A stretch of 64,000 nucleotides of DNA from positions 45,970 to 109,969 of the forward strand of contig QZKS01000010.1 of the NCBI GenBank assembly GCA_003599865.1, read 5' to 3'. The position numbers and the translations under genes were made by a program. Positions 51,696 to 59,437 of the stretch are shown here, in pieces. A model generated the notes under the pieces. The model was not told the origin of the DNA. It searched no databases and was given only the letters and a program-made list of their open reading frames with translations. Source of the DNA: Desulfobacteraceae bacterium (GTDB lineage: Bacteria; Desulfobacterota; Desulfobacteria; Desulfobacterales; SURF-7). Position 1 is the stretch's first letter. Every line of letters begins with the position of its first letter.

Positions 51696-53378
51696 TCAAC
51701 TTTCCCATACAACCGGTTTTCGTGAACTGTACCACTTATCTGCAGCAGGTCCATAGGTGCTTTCCAGCTTGCTGCGTTTGATTTTCATGGTCGGTGTCAG
51801 GAACCCGTTCTCCGGCATCCAGGTATCATTGGTTACCGCAAGAAAAGCCAATTGTTCAAAAGCCGGCAGCTTGGAATTGACTTCCTTGAGGTGTGCGGCC
51901 AGTTCCTTTTCAATGGTTTCCTTTCCACCCTTTTTCAGCGCTTCCTGTGCATCCTCGGAAAGCATTACCACGCCGTGGGGCTGGGGATATCCGGAACCGG
52001 TCACCACACAGGCTTCCACACGGGGATGATTGGCAATCATGTTCTCAATGGGGGCCGGAGCAACATACTTGCCTTTTGATGTTTTGAACAGCTCTTTGGC
52101 ACGGCCGGTAATTTTCAGACGACCCATTTCATCAATTTCACCCAGATCCCCTGTTCTCAGGAAACCGTCTTCGGTAAATGATTCCTTGGTTGCTTCCGGA
52201 TTTTTGTAATACCCCATCATGGTGCCGGGGCTCTTGACCAGAATTTCACCCTCCGGGCTGATCCGTTGCTGAACATCCGGATACGGCGCCCCGACATAGC
52301 CCGGCCGAACCTGTCCCGGCTTGGTGCAATGGGAGTATGCGAAGTTTTCGGTCATGCCGTAGCCTTCCAGCAGTTCCAGGCCCAGCTTGCGGTACCATTC
52401 CAGAACTTCCTTGGGTATGGGTGCCGATCCTGACCCGGCGAACCGTACCTCATTCAGCCCCAGTCCTTTTCGGATTTTCTTCTTGACGATACTGCTTAAA
52501 ATCGGAATTTTCAGCAGACGATCCAGTTTTGCGGGCGGCATTTTCTTAAAAACACCCATCTGGAATTTCAGCCAGAGTCTCGGAACGGAGATAAACAGGG
52601 TGGGTCTGGCCCTCTGAAGATCCTGCAGGAAGGTGTCCAGAGACTCGGCAAACCAGAGTGAACCGCCTATATACAGAGAAACCGCCTGGACGACAAAACG
52701 CTCAAAACTGTGTGAAAGCGGCAGATAGGAAAGAACACGGTCATTCTTCCGAACATCAAGATAGGTTGCAATGCCCTTTGCGCTAATATACATAGCACCG
52801 AAGCTGAGCATTACCCCTTTGGGTTTGCCGGTACTGCCGGAAGTATAAATAATGGTTGCCAGCTCTTCCGGAGATCGGTCTGCCGTTTTTTCCATTGGTT
52901 TGTTTTTGGCGATAATGTCATCCCACTGTTTATGGTTGTTTTTCGGTGCCAGGGGAAATGCGATTTTGGGCAGATCATCGGCGACGCCTTTTTTCATTTC
53001 ATCCCAGATCGGATCCAGTTTGCCCACAAACAGAAGCCTGGACTCGGAGTGTTCCAGGGTGTACTGGACAATATCCGCTGTCAAGATGGGAAAAATCGGA
53101 ACACTGACATGCCCGGCCATCCAGATGGCAAGGTCTGCAATAATCCAGTGGGCGCAATTCTTGGAGCATATTGCAATATTGCTTTTTTCCGGGAAATTAA
53201 GGCTTTTCAGGTATGTAGCCATGCGGCGCGCTTCACCGACCGCCTCTTTCCAGGTCCATGTCTTGATGTTCGCATCACCGCCTCCCATCGGCTGTGTAAA
53301 ATACAACTGATCGGGATCGTTCTTTTCCCAATACAGTGCGCATTCCAGTAAATTCTTACAATCATTAATTGATCCCAT
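51696..53378 (-). CDS. AMP-forming long-chain acyl-CoA synthetase family protein
   Basis: 560 residues with GGGGGGAG before the ATG. The adenylate-forming motif is TIIYTSGSTGKPKGVMLS, and the C-terminal catalytic segment is GFLRTGDLGEIDEMGRLKIT followed by GRAKELFKTSKGK (A10 Lys). The Glu-Gly-Tyr-Gly-Met-Thr-Glu motif (LLEGYGMTENF) is present. It ligates a fatty acid, or possibly another carboxylate, to CoA with ATP. The size and the longer C-terminus fit FadD15-like bacterial long-chain enzymes. Transcribed alone from a predicted promoter 270 bases upstream. Confidence 0.88.
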   Translation of the reverse strand: MGSINDCKNLLECALYWEKNDPDQLYFTQPMGGGDANIKTWTWKEAVGEARRMATYLKSLNFPEKSNIAICSKNCAHWIIADLAIWMAGHVSVPIFPILTADIVQYTLEHSESRLLFVGKLDPIWDEMKKGVADDLPKIAFPLAPKNNHKQWDDIIAKNKPMEKTADRSPEELATIIYTSGSTGKPKGVMLSFGAMYISAKGIATYLDVRKNDRVLSYLPLSHSFERFVVQAVSLYIGGSLWFAESLDTFLQDLQRARPTLFISVPRLWLKFQMGVFKKMPPAKLDRLLKIPILSSIVKKKIRKGLGLNEVRFAGSGSAPIPKEVLEWYRKLGLELLEGYGMTENFAYSHCTKPGQVRPGYVGAPYPDVQQRISPEGEILVKSPGTMMGYYKNPEATKESFTEDGFLRTGDLGEIDEMGRLKITGRAKELFKTSKGKYVAPAPIENMIANHPRVEACVVTGSGYPQPHGVVMLSEDAQEALKKGGKETIEKELAAHLKEVNSKLPAFEQLAFLAVTNDTWMPENGFLTPTMKIKRSKLESTYGPAADKWYSSRKPVVWES

Positions 53379-53709
53379 AGATATCTCCCCCCTGTGCTAA
53401 CCATATGGTTGATAAAAGTTCTCTAAAAATCCGACCACATATTCCGATCCCATTCCTGAGATTTGACTTCGTACACCGCAATATTTAGAGCGCCTCCCGA
53501 CAAGTCCGCCAAAAGCCCGGACAGTGCTTTATCCTGGTTTTGCCGGATTCAGACAACATCATTTTTTTCTTGAAATAAAACCTGGAAACAGCCCTTTGGT
53601 TTGAATTGGTAAAGAGCCGTTGGTAACCCTGCATCCATGCAATGCTATTGTCTCCATATGTTAGAATAAAACGCGTGTCAAGAAATTAAACACGGTTTAT
53701 GGCACAAGA
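53379..53709. other. Intergenic region between the acyl-CoA synthetase gene and cinA
   Basis: About 330 bases without a gene; the leader of the acyl-CoA synthetase and its candidate promoter occupy the right part. Confidence 0.5.
53653..53681 (-). promoter_or_regulatory. Promoter candidate for the acyl-CoA synthetase gene
   Basis: On the minus strand TTGACA (53681-53676) and TATGGA (53658-53653) are 17 bases apart. Confidence 0.45.
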
Positions 53710-54963
53710 CTATGTGTTGGTACCGGTTATTTCTTTTCGGAATACTTCCATCGCTGCCATGGCAAATATGGTCTTGTTTTTTTCACGATCACCGAAAGAG
53801 AGGTGAAGCCTTCTTGCATAGACGTTTTCAGGCGTTGCAACACCGATACAGACCGTTCCCACAGGCTTTTCCGGGGTTCCCCCATCCGGTCCTGCTATAC
53901 CGCTGGTTGCCAGACCGTAGGTTGCTCCGGAAATATCCCGAACCCCTTTGGCCATTTCCCGGACAACCTGTTCACTGACCGCTCCATACGAATTCAGGGA
54001 ATCTTCGGAAACATTCAGGACCCTGATCTTTGCCTGATTGGAATAGGTAACGCCGGAAAACAGAAAATAGGTTGAACTCCCCGGAATATTGGTCATCATA
54101 TGAGAAATCAGTCCGCCGGTGCAGCTTTCCGCAATACCCAGGGTTGCCTGCCGCCTGACCAGCAATCGGCCGACCTCCTCCTCCATGGACAGGCCCGTAT
54201 CCGAAAATATCCATTGGCCGAGCCGTTCCTTTACCCATGCTCCCGCTTTTTCCAACTGTTCCCGAACTCCCTCATCCATACCACCTTTTGCGTACAGTCG
54301 GATCTGAATCATCGGGAAATGCGCCCTGAGCCCGAGTCTGACATGGGCAAAATGAGATGACAATCCGCCGATCCGCTCTCCGACGACCGACTCCGGCAGC
54401 CCGAACAGGGACATTTTTTGAATCAGAAAAACCTGTTTTTCATGTTCAAATCGTTTTTTGATTTCAGGCAATACGGCATTTGACAGAAGGTATCGCATTT
54501 CGGAAGGAACCCCGGGGATACAGAACATCAGGCATTTACCGACTTTCCGGACAAAACCGGGAGCGGTTCCCACCGGATTGGGCAGGCATTGTGAACCGCC
54601 GGGAAGCATGGCCTGCTTTCGGTCAGCCGGATGCTCCGGCCGGTTTCGTGATCGAAAATAGGCCTTGATGGACTGGTCCGCCTCTTCATGAAAGATCAGT
54701 TCAACACCCGCGGCCCTTGCAACCGCTTCTGCCGTCAGGTCATCCCCGGTCGGCCCCAGACCGCCTGTGACAATCGCGATATCCGAACGGTTCCCGATTT
54801 CCGTGAGAATGGCGATAAGGTCATCCGGATTGTCTCCTACACAATTCTGACGGTATACGGGGATGCCTGCTTCCGTCATCTTTCCGGCGATATAGGCGGA
54901 ATTGGTATCCACAATGGCACCGGTCATCAGCTCATCACCGGTGGAAAGAATTTCTGCGATCAT
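53710..54963 (-). CDS. cinA: CinA family nicotinamide-nucleotide amidohydrolase
   Basis: 417 residues. The N-terminal COG1058 domain has ILSTGDELMTGAIVDTNSAY and GGLGPTGDDLTAEAVA; the C-terminal CinA deamidase has LGIAESCTGGLISHMMTNIP and SGIAGPDGGTPEKPVGTV. CinA hydrolyses NMN amide in the pyridine nucleotide salvage cycle, with an ADP-ribose pyrophosphatase activity in the N-domain. It starts three bases after the mlaA stop, an unexpected but tight association with the mla operon. Confidence 0.92.
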   Translation of the reverse strand: MIAEILSTGDELMTGAIVDTNSAYIAGKMTEAGIPVYRQNCVGDNPDDLIAILTEIGNRSDIAIVTGGLGPTGDDLTAEAVARAAGVELIFHEEADQSIKAYFRSRNRPEHPADRKQAMLPGGSQCLPNPVGTAPGFVRKVGKCLMFCIPGVPSEMRYLLSNAVLPEIKKRFEHEKQVFLIQKMSLFGLPESVVGERIGGLSSHFAHVRLGLRAHFPMIQIRLYAKGGMDEGVREQLEKAGAWVKERLGQWIFSDTGLSMEEEVGRLLVRRQATLGIAESCTGGLISHMMTNIPGSSTYFLFSGVTYSNQAKIRVLNVSEDSLNSYGAVSEQVVREMAKGVRDISGATYGLATSGIAGPDGGTPEKPVGTVCIGVATPENVYARRLHLSFGDREKNKTIFAMAAMEVFRKEITGTNT

Positions 54964-54966
54964 CGT

Positions 54967-55800
54967 TTAGTGTGACACCTTGTTTTTCCGGTATTGCAGA
55001 TATCCGTCACGAAGGGCTTCGTACGGGTCCAATGCCGCGTCTTTGATGGTTTCATAGTCGCCGATGCGGAAAGAAGTACTGTTGATCGTTTCCAGGAACC
55101 CTAATGCCATCGGCACCTCGACCGATTGGATATAATACGTCGGTTTTAAAAACATATCCCCTGCCATGCCGGCTGCGTCACGGATCGTGGATGGGCCGAA
55201 TACCGGCAGGATGAGATACCATCCGTCACCGATTCCCCAGTATCCGAATGTCTGCCCAAGATCCTCATCCGTTTTTTTCAATTTGGGGATATCACCGGCA
55301 GGATCGCCAAAGCCTGCAACACCGATGGTCGTGTTGACCAGGAATCGGGCAAAGGTTGCTTCCGCATCCGTTCCCTTACCTTGGAGGAGACAATTGACAA
55401 ACAGGACCGGCGATTCCAGGTTGGTAAAAAAATTCCATATTCCTTTTCGAATTTTCTCCGGAACCACATCCTTGTATCCCTGGCTGATTGGTTTTAAAAA
55501 CCAGAAATACAGTCTGTCATTGAAATGATACATCAGAATGTTCCAGTGCCTCAGCGGATCCGATACAGCAACCCCTGTTTCACCTTCTTCCGATAAATAG
55601 TCTTCGTCATCATATTCCTCATCGTATCCTGTGTTTTCACCCGCTTGACCGGAAACCGCCGGATCATCAACGGAACCAGCCAGTTCATGTGCGGAATCGC
55701 CTGCCGCTTTGAACGGATGGTCCGTTTGTGCCGGGGAGACTCCCGTCACACAAATGATAACAGCAAAAAACACGAGGGAAGTCAGCAATGCCTTTTTCAT
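54967..55800 (-). CDS. mlaA: MlaA/VacJ-type outer-membrane phospholipid transport protein
   Basis: 277 residues. It has a signal peptide, but the first cysteine lies after VII and lacks the small residue of a lipobox, so lipidation is doubtful. An acidic stretch (YDEEYDDEDYLSEEGE, about 58-75) is inserted before the conserved domain DPLRHWNILMYHFNDRLYFW, FARFLVNTTIGVAGFGDPAG and GDGWYLILPVFGPSTIRDA. MlaA removes phospholipids from the outer leaflet of the outer membrane. It follows mlaC and precedes cinA. Confidence 0.88.
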   Translation of the reverse strand: MKKALLTSLVFFAVIICVTGVSPAQTDHPFKAAGDSAHELAGSVDDPAVSGQAGENTGYDEEYDDEDYLSEEGETGVAVSDPLRHWNILMYHFNDRLYFWFLKPISQGYKDVVPEKIRKGIWNFFTNLESPVLFVNCLLQGKGTDAEATFARFLVNTTIGVAGFGDPAGDIPKLKKTDEDLGQTFGYWGIGDGWYLILPVFGPSTIRDAAGMAGDMFLKPTYYIQSVEVPMALGFLETINSTSFRIGDYETIKDAALDPYEALRDGYLQYRKNKVSH

Positions 55801-55822
55801 GTTTTCCTTGGAAAGAATCCGG

Positions 55823-56437
55823 TCAGGATGAAGATCCCTGCTTCTGCTCCTGAATCTTCTGTTTCAGACGGCTGATAAGCTGATCCGGCGTTTCCTTGCC
55901 CAGTATGGTGTTAAACTGGGTTCGGTAGTTTTTCACCAGGCTGACGCCCTCGATAATCACGTCATAGATCCGCCAACCTTCCTTTTTATTGATCATTCGA
56001 TAATCCAGCGGAATCTGTCCCTGTTTCCGCGGAATATTGGTTTTGACAACGGCATTGCCGTTTTCCAGTACTTCCTGTGATAAAAAGACAACCTTCTCTC
56101 CCTGATAGGCATCCCGGACTTTTTGATAATAAGTATACCCTAAAAAATCGGCAAATGTTTCCTGAAACTCCCGTTGCTGCTTCTGATCAAACGATTTCCA
56201 GCGACGGCCGATGGTTCGCTTGGAGATCTCCTGGAAATCAAAAATTCCATTGATCACGGCCATGAGTTCCGTCCGCTGCGCCTCACTTTGGGATTTGTCC
56301 TGGTATTTGGGATCCTGCAGAATCCGGACCACCTGATCAATCGGCCCTTTCAGTTCCTCCATCGGCGCTGCCGCCCATACCGGCAGCGCACCTATCCAGC
56401 AAATCGTCAATACGACTGCCCAAGCGTTCAATTTCAT
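55823..56437 (-). CDS. mlaC: MlaC/Ttg2D-type periplasmic phospholipid-binding protein
   Basis: 204 residues from ATG 56437, chosen because GGAGGTG lies directly upstream; an earlier in-frame ATG overlaps mlaD. A signal peptide (AWAVVLTICWIGALPVWA) is followed by the MlaC fold: GIFDFQEISKRTIGRRWKSF, EFQETFADFLGYTYYQKV, IPLDYRMINKKEGWRIYDVI. MlaC shuttles phospholipids between MlaA and the inner-membrane MlaFED complex. Confidence 0.92.
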   Translation of the reverse strand: MKLNAWAVVLTICWIGALPVWAAAPMEELKGPIDQVVRILQDPKYQDKSQSEAQRTELMAVINGIFDFQEISKRTIGRRWKSFDQKQQREFQETFADFLGYTYYQKVRDAYQGEKVVFLSQEVLENGNAVVKTNIPRKQGQIPLDYRMINKKEGWRIYDVIIEGVSLVKNYRTQFNTILGKETPDQLISRLKQKIQEQKQGSSS

Positions 56438-56478
56438 AGCACCTCCATTCTTGCGTTCATTTCTTCCCACCTTCGGCA

Positions 56479-56925
56479 TCAGACACCCCCAAACACGTAT
56501 TTGCTGATCAATTCTTCCAGATCCACACCGGACTCTGTTTCCGTTATCCGGTCTCCGTCCTTGAGGATAAGATCCGACCCTCCGGGGGTCAGCTTGATAA
56601 ATTTATCCCCGATCAGACCTGCCGTTTTCAGTGAAGCGATCACATCGTCCGTCAGCTCAACCGTTTTATCAATTTTCATGGTCACGACAGCCGATTGCGT
56701 TTCCGGGTCCAGGTGAATATTCGTCACCTGCCCGACCTGGACACCGGCAATCTCAACATTCGCCCCCCGGGTTAATCCGGTAACGGATTGAAATTGACCA
56801 TACAGGGTATAGGTGTTCTTGCCGATAATCTCCATTTTCCCGAGTCGGACGGCCAAATACCCGACACTGATGATCCCGGCAAGCACAAACAAACCAACCA
56901 TCAATTCGACTGACGCTTTTTTCAT
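56479..56925 (-). CDS. mlaD: MlaD, MCE-domain component of the phospholipid transporter
   Basis: 148 residues, GGAGGA before the ATG. One N-terminal membrane helix (VELMVGLFVLAGIISVGYLA) anchors an MCE domain (LYGQFQSVTGLTRGANVEIA, VGQVTNIHLDPETQSAVV, TAGLIGDKFIKLTPG). MlaD hexamers form a ring at the inner membrane in MlaFEDB. Slightly shorter than E. coli MlaD. It ends with a LEELISKYVFGG helix. Confidence 0.92.
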   Translation of the reverse strand: MKKASVELMVGLFVLAGIISVGYLAVRLGKMEIIGKNTYTLYGQFQSVTGLTRGANVEIAGVQVGQVTNIHLDPETQSAVVTMKIDKTVELTDDVIASLKTAGLIGDKFIKLTPGGSDLILKDGDRITETESGVDLEELISKYVFGGV

Positions 56926-56961
56926 ATTTCCTCCACAACGGTGATCCTGTAAGGATCGTAT

Positions 56962-58173
56962 CTAACAGACACGAAAATCGTATCTCATATCCTGTTTTGA
57001 CTCGGCATCCGCAATCAGATCCGCCAGTTTATCTCCTTTCCGGACCCCGATAAAACCGGCGGATATGGAAAAACAGAACTCCGGGAAGGGCTGTTCACCC
57101 GATATTTCAGAACCGCTCAGTTCAATGGAAAGCCGGGTGCAGACTATTTTTGCCCGGTCCGGATTGCTGCCGGAAAGAACGATCATGAGTTTATTCAATT
57201 CCAGGCGGGAACAGGAATCAATGATCCTGAGGTGTTTCTGCACATGCACGGAAAAATCCTTTAAAACCGTCTGGGCTGCCATATGGCCGATTCTCAGGCT
57301 GATCTCCTCCACATTCTCAATGGTCAGCAGGATAATGGAAAAGGGAACACCATAGCGTTCAAGCCGATCCATCTCCTCATGAAACCGTTTCTCCCCCTGG
57401 GTCTGCATGGCCATTCCGGTAAGATCATCCAGGCGGCTTTCCTGATCCTTGATAAACTCCCGGACAATCGGATTCTGTTCATTTTTAATCTCCGCAGGCG
57501 TACCGCGAAAAATAATATTCCCCTCATCCAGCATGAGAATCCGCTGAGAAATATAAAAAATATCGGGAATCTCATGGCTCACGATAATTCCGGTAAATCC
57601 GAATCGCTTCTGATAGCCGGATATCATGTGATGGACCGCATGCTTGCGAATGGGATCCAGCCCGGTGGTCGGCTCATCGAACAGAACAATCTCCGGATCG
57701 GTCACCAGCGCCCTGGCCAGTGCCACGCGTTTTTTCATACCGCCGGAAATCTGTGACGGATAATGGTCATCCACCTTGAAGAGTTCGAGCTGTTCCAGCT
57801 TTTCCCGCACTTTATCCCGGATATCCGCTTTCGGCATCCGGAATCTCTCCACCAGCGGCATGGCGACATTTTCAAAAACAGTCATGGAATCAAACAGGGC
57901 ATTTCCCTGAAAGACATAGCTCACTTTTTTCTTAAAAAGACGCCGCTCTTCCCGTTTCATTTTCAGCAACGGACGTCCCTGGAACAGCACCCTTCCGGAG
58001 TCCGGCTGCAGAAGCCCGATGATGTGCCGGAGAAGAACGCTTTTTCCCATACCGCTCTTTCCGATAATGGTCGTGATCTCTCCCTGATAGATCTCCATGT
58101 CCACCTTTTTCAAAATGGTATTGGAGCCAAAGGATTTCTCAACTTTTTCGAACTGTATCAGTGGCGTGGGCAT
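56962..58173 (-). CDS. mlaF: MlaF ABC ATPase fused to a C-terminal degenerate GGDEF-like domain
   Basis: 403 residues, against about 270 for E. coli MlaF. Residues 1-240 are the ABC ATPase: Walker A GKSGMGKS (38-45), signature QISGGMKKRVALA, Walker B IVLFDEPTTGLDP (MlaF type). From about 248 a second domain starts LDDLTGMAMQ, with PFSIILLTIENVEEISLRIG and FCFSISAGFIGVRKGDKLAD, the spacing of a GGDEF domain; the GGDEF position reads RLELNK (323-328), so cyclase activity is not expected. It energises MlaE-mediated lipid transport. Both halves are in one unbroken frame between mlaE and mlaD. Confidence 0.85.
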   Translation of the reverse strand: MPTPLIQFEKVEKSFGSNTILKKVDMEIYQGEITTIIGKSGMGKSVLLRHIIGLLQPDSGRVLFQGRPLLKMKREERRLFKKKVSYVFQGNALFDSMTVFENVAMPLVERFRMPKADIRDKVREKLEQLELFKVDDHYPSQISGGMKKRVALARALVTDPEIVLFDEPTTGLDPIRKHAVHHMISGYQKRFGFTGIIVSHEIPDIFYISQRILMLDEGNIIFRGTPAEIKNEQNPIVREFIKDQESRLDDLTGMAMQTQGEKRFHEEMDRLERYGVPFSIILLTIENVEEISLRIGHMAAQTVLKDFSVHVQKHLRIIDSCSRLELNKLMIVLSGSNPDRAKIVCTRLSIELSGSEISGEQPFPEFCFSISAGFIGVRKGDKLADLIADAESKQDMRYDFRVC

Positions 58174-58179
58174 GGTTCC

Positions 58180-58983
58180 CTACAATAAAAATGAGGTCAG
58201 AACATAGTCAACGACGAGGATCAGAACACAGGAGATCACCACTGCGGATGTGGTAGCCATACTGACCCCCCTTGCCCCGAAACCTTCTTCCCGCAGATGG
58301 ACAAAATATCCCTGATAGCAGCAAATGGTCACGACCACAACGGCAAACACAATGGCTTTGATAAATCCGCCGGTGATATCCTCCATCATGACGCTCAACT
58401 CGATCCGGGAGAAATAAGCACCCGGGTTGATTCCCAGAAGGACGGACCCGGTCAGATAGCCGCCGTATATTCCCACCACATCAAATATCGCCGTGAGCAA
58501 AGGAAAGCTGATAATGGCCCCTGCGATCTTGGGGCTGATCACAAAACGGATGGGATTGATGTCCATGGTCTGCAGCGCGTCAATCTGCTCGGTAATCCGC
58601 ATGATACCGATTTCCGCTGCCATGGCGGATCCTGCCCTGCCGACAATCATAATCGCCGTCAGTACCGGTCCGAGTTCCCGGATCAGGGTCAGGGCGACCA
58701 GAACCCCCAGAACCCCTTCCGAGCCGAACTTGACCAGGGTATAATAGCCCTGCAAACCCAGCACCATTCCGGTAAAAGCGCCTGTGAGCGTAATGACAAA
58801 CACCGATTTGGCTCCGATAAAATGGATCTGACCGATGATTTTTCGGAACTGGAATGGATAGGAAAAAATATAGAACATCCCTTCGATAAAAAAAAGGGCT
58901 GTCTTTCCCAGTTCACGAATCCATTTTGTAGGTCCACTTCCCAGACCGGTGATCAGATTTTCAGCGTGCTGTAAAAATCCCAT
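58180..58983 (-). CDS. mlaE: MlaE permease component of the phospholipid transporter
   Basis: 267 residues, AGGAA before the ATG. The MlaE/YrbE permease sequence is clear: GAFTGMVLGLQGYYTLVKFG, LTLIRELGPVLTAIMIVGRA, AGSAMAAEIGIMRITEQIDA, and the C-terminal helices. It forms the membrane channel with MlaD and MlaF. First gene of the mlaE-F-D-C-A-cinA operon on the minus strand. Confidence 0.95.
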   Translation of the reverse strand: MGFLQHAENLITGLGSGPTKWIRELGKTALFFIEGMFYIFSYPFQFRKIIGQIHFIGAKSVFVITLTGAFTGMVLGLQGYYTLVKFGSEGVLGVLVALTLIRELGPVLTAIMIVGRAGSAMAAEIGIMRITEQIDALQTMDINPIRFVISPKIAGAIISFPLLTAIFDVVGIYGGYLTGSVLLGINPGAYFSRIELSVMMEDITGGFIKAIVFAVVVVTICCYQGYFVHLREEGFGARGVSMATTSAVVISCVLILVVDYVLTSFLL

Positions 58984-59147
58984 TCAATTTTCCTGATGAT
59001 TCCGCAATCCTCTGCAATTCATTAAAGGGAATGTAATACAGGATACTACGTTGCATCCATGACCGCAGCTTGTTTCCGATGAATTTTCATTCATCGAGGC
59101 TATTATTACCATAATTGTTGCGCGTTTGAAACCATTTAAAAAAAGGC
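58984..59147. other. Divergent intergenic region mlaE/trp operon
   Basis: The promoter of the mla operon should lie here on the minus strand, but I see no close consensus match. A GATGAA-N6-TTCATC dyad lies near 59080-59100. Confidence 0.35.
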
Positions 59148-59175
59148 TTGACATCTGTTCATGCTTAAGGATAAT
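59148..59175 (+). promoter_or_regulatory. Promoter of the trp operon
   Basis: TTGACA (59148-59153) and GATAAT (59170-59175) are 16 bases apart; transcription would start around 59182, about 33 bases before the leader peptide. Confidence 0.7.
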
Positions 59176-59214
59176 GCTCTACCATATTATCGACAAAAGG
59201 CACAAAAGGCAACG

Positions 59215-59319
59215 ATGCAAATGATATTCAATCAGACGATAACCTTGACATTTTTTCATTGGTGGTGGCAGGACAGCTTCAGGAAGCTTGCCTGCGGGAG
59301 ATTCAGTCTGAGACAGTAA
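59215..59319 (+). CDS. trpL: Trp leader peptide (34 aa) with three tandem Trp codons
   Basis: A 34-codon frame with AAGG five bases upstream, containing FFHWWWQDSF. The three consecutive Trp codons (59260-59268) are followed at once by a hairpin (59268-59295: GCAGG/CCTGC around AGCTT/AAGCT), suitable as a pause structure. The frame ends 19 bases before the first attenuator stem. This is the classical architecture of a ribosome-mediated trp attenuator. The reading of charged tRNA-Trp availability would set readthrough into trpE. Confidence 0.88.
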   Translation: MQMIFNQTITLTFFHWWWQDSFRKLACGRFSLRQ

Positions 59320-59337
59320 TATAAGCTAAGAACCAAA

Positions 59338-59411
59338 ACCGTGAGCGCTTCCCGTAAATGCCACGGTTTTTTTATTCAGGGGCCGTGGTAAAACACCACG
59401 GCCCCTTTTTC
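59338..59411 (+). terminator. trp attenuator: 1:2, 2:3 and 3:4 hairpins
   Basis: Strand 1 ACCGTG (59338-59343) can pair with strand 2 CACGGT (59362-59367). Strand 2 CCACGG (59361-59366) can instead pair with strand 3 CCGTGG (59383-59388), the antiterminator. Strand 3 GGGGCCGTGGT (59379-59389) pairs with strand 4 ACCACGGCCCC (59395-59405), an 11-pair stem with loop AAAAC followed by T5-C-T4, the terminator. Confidence 0.85.
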
Positions 59412-59437
59412 TTTTATGAATGATGGAGGAATTGATC

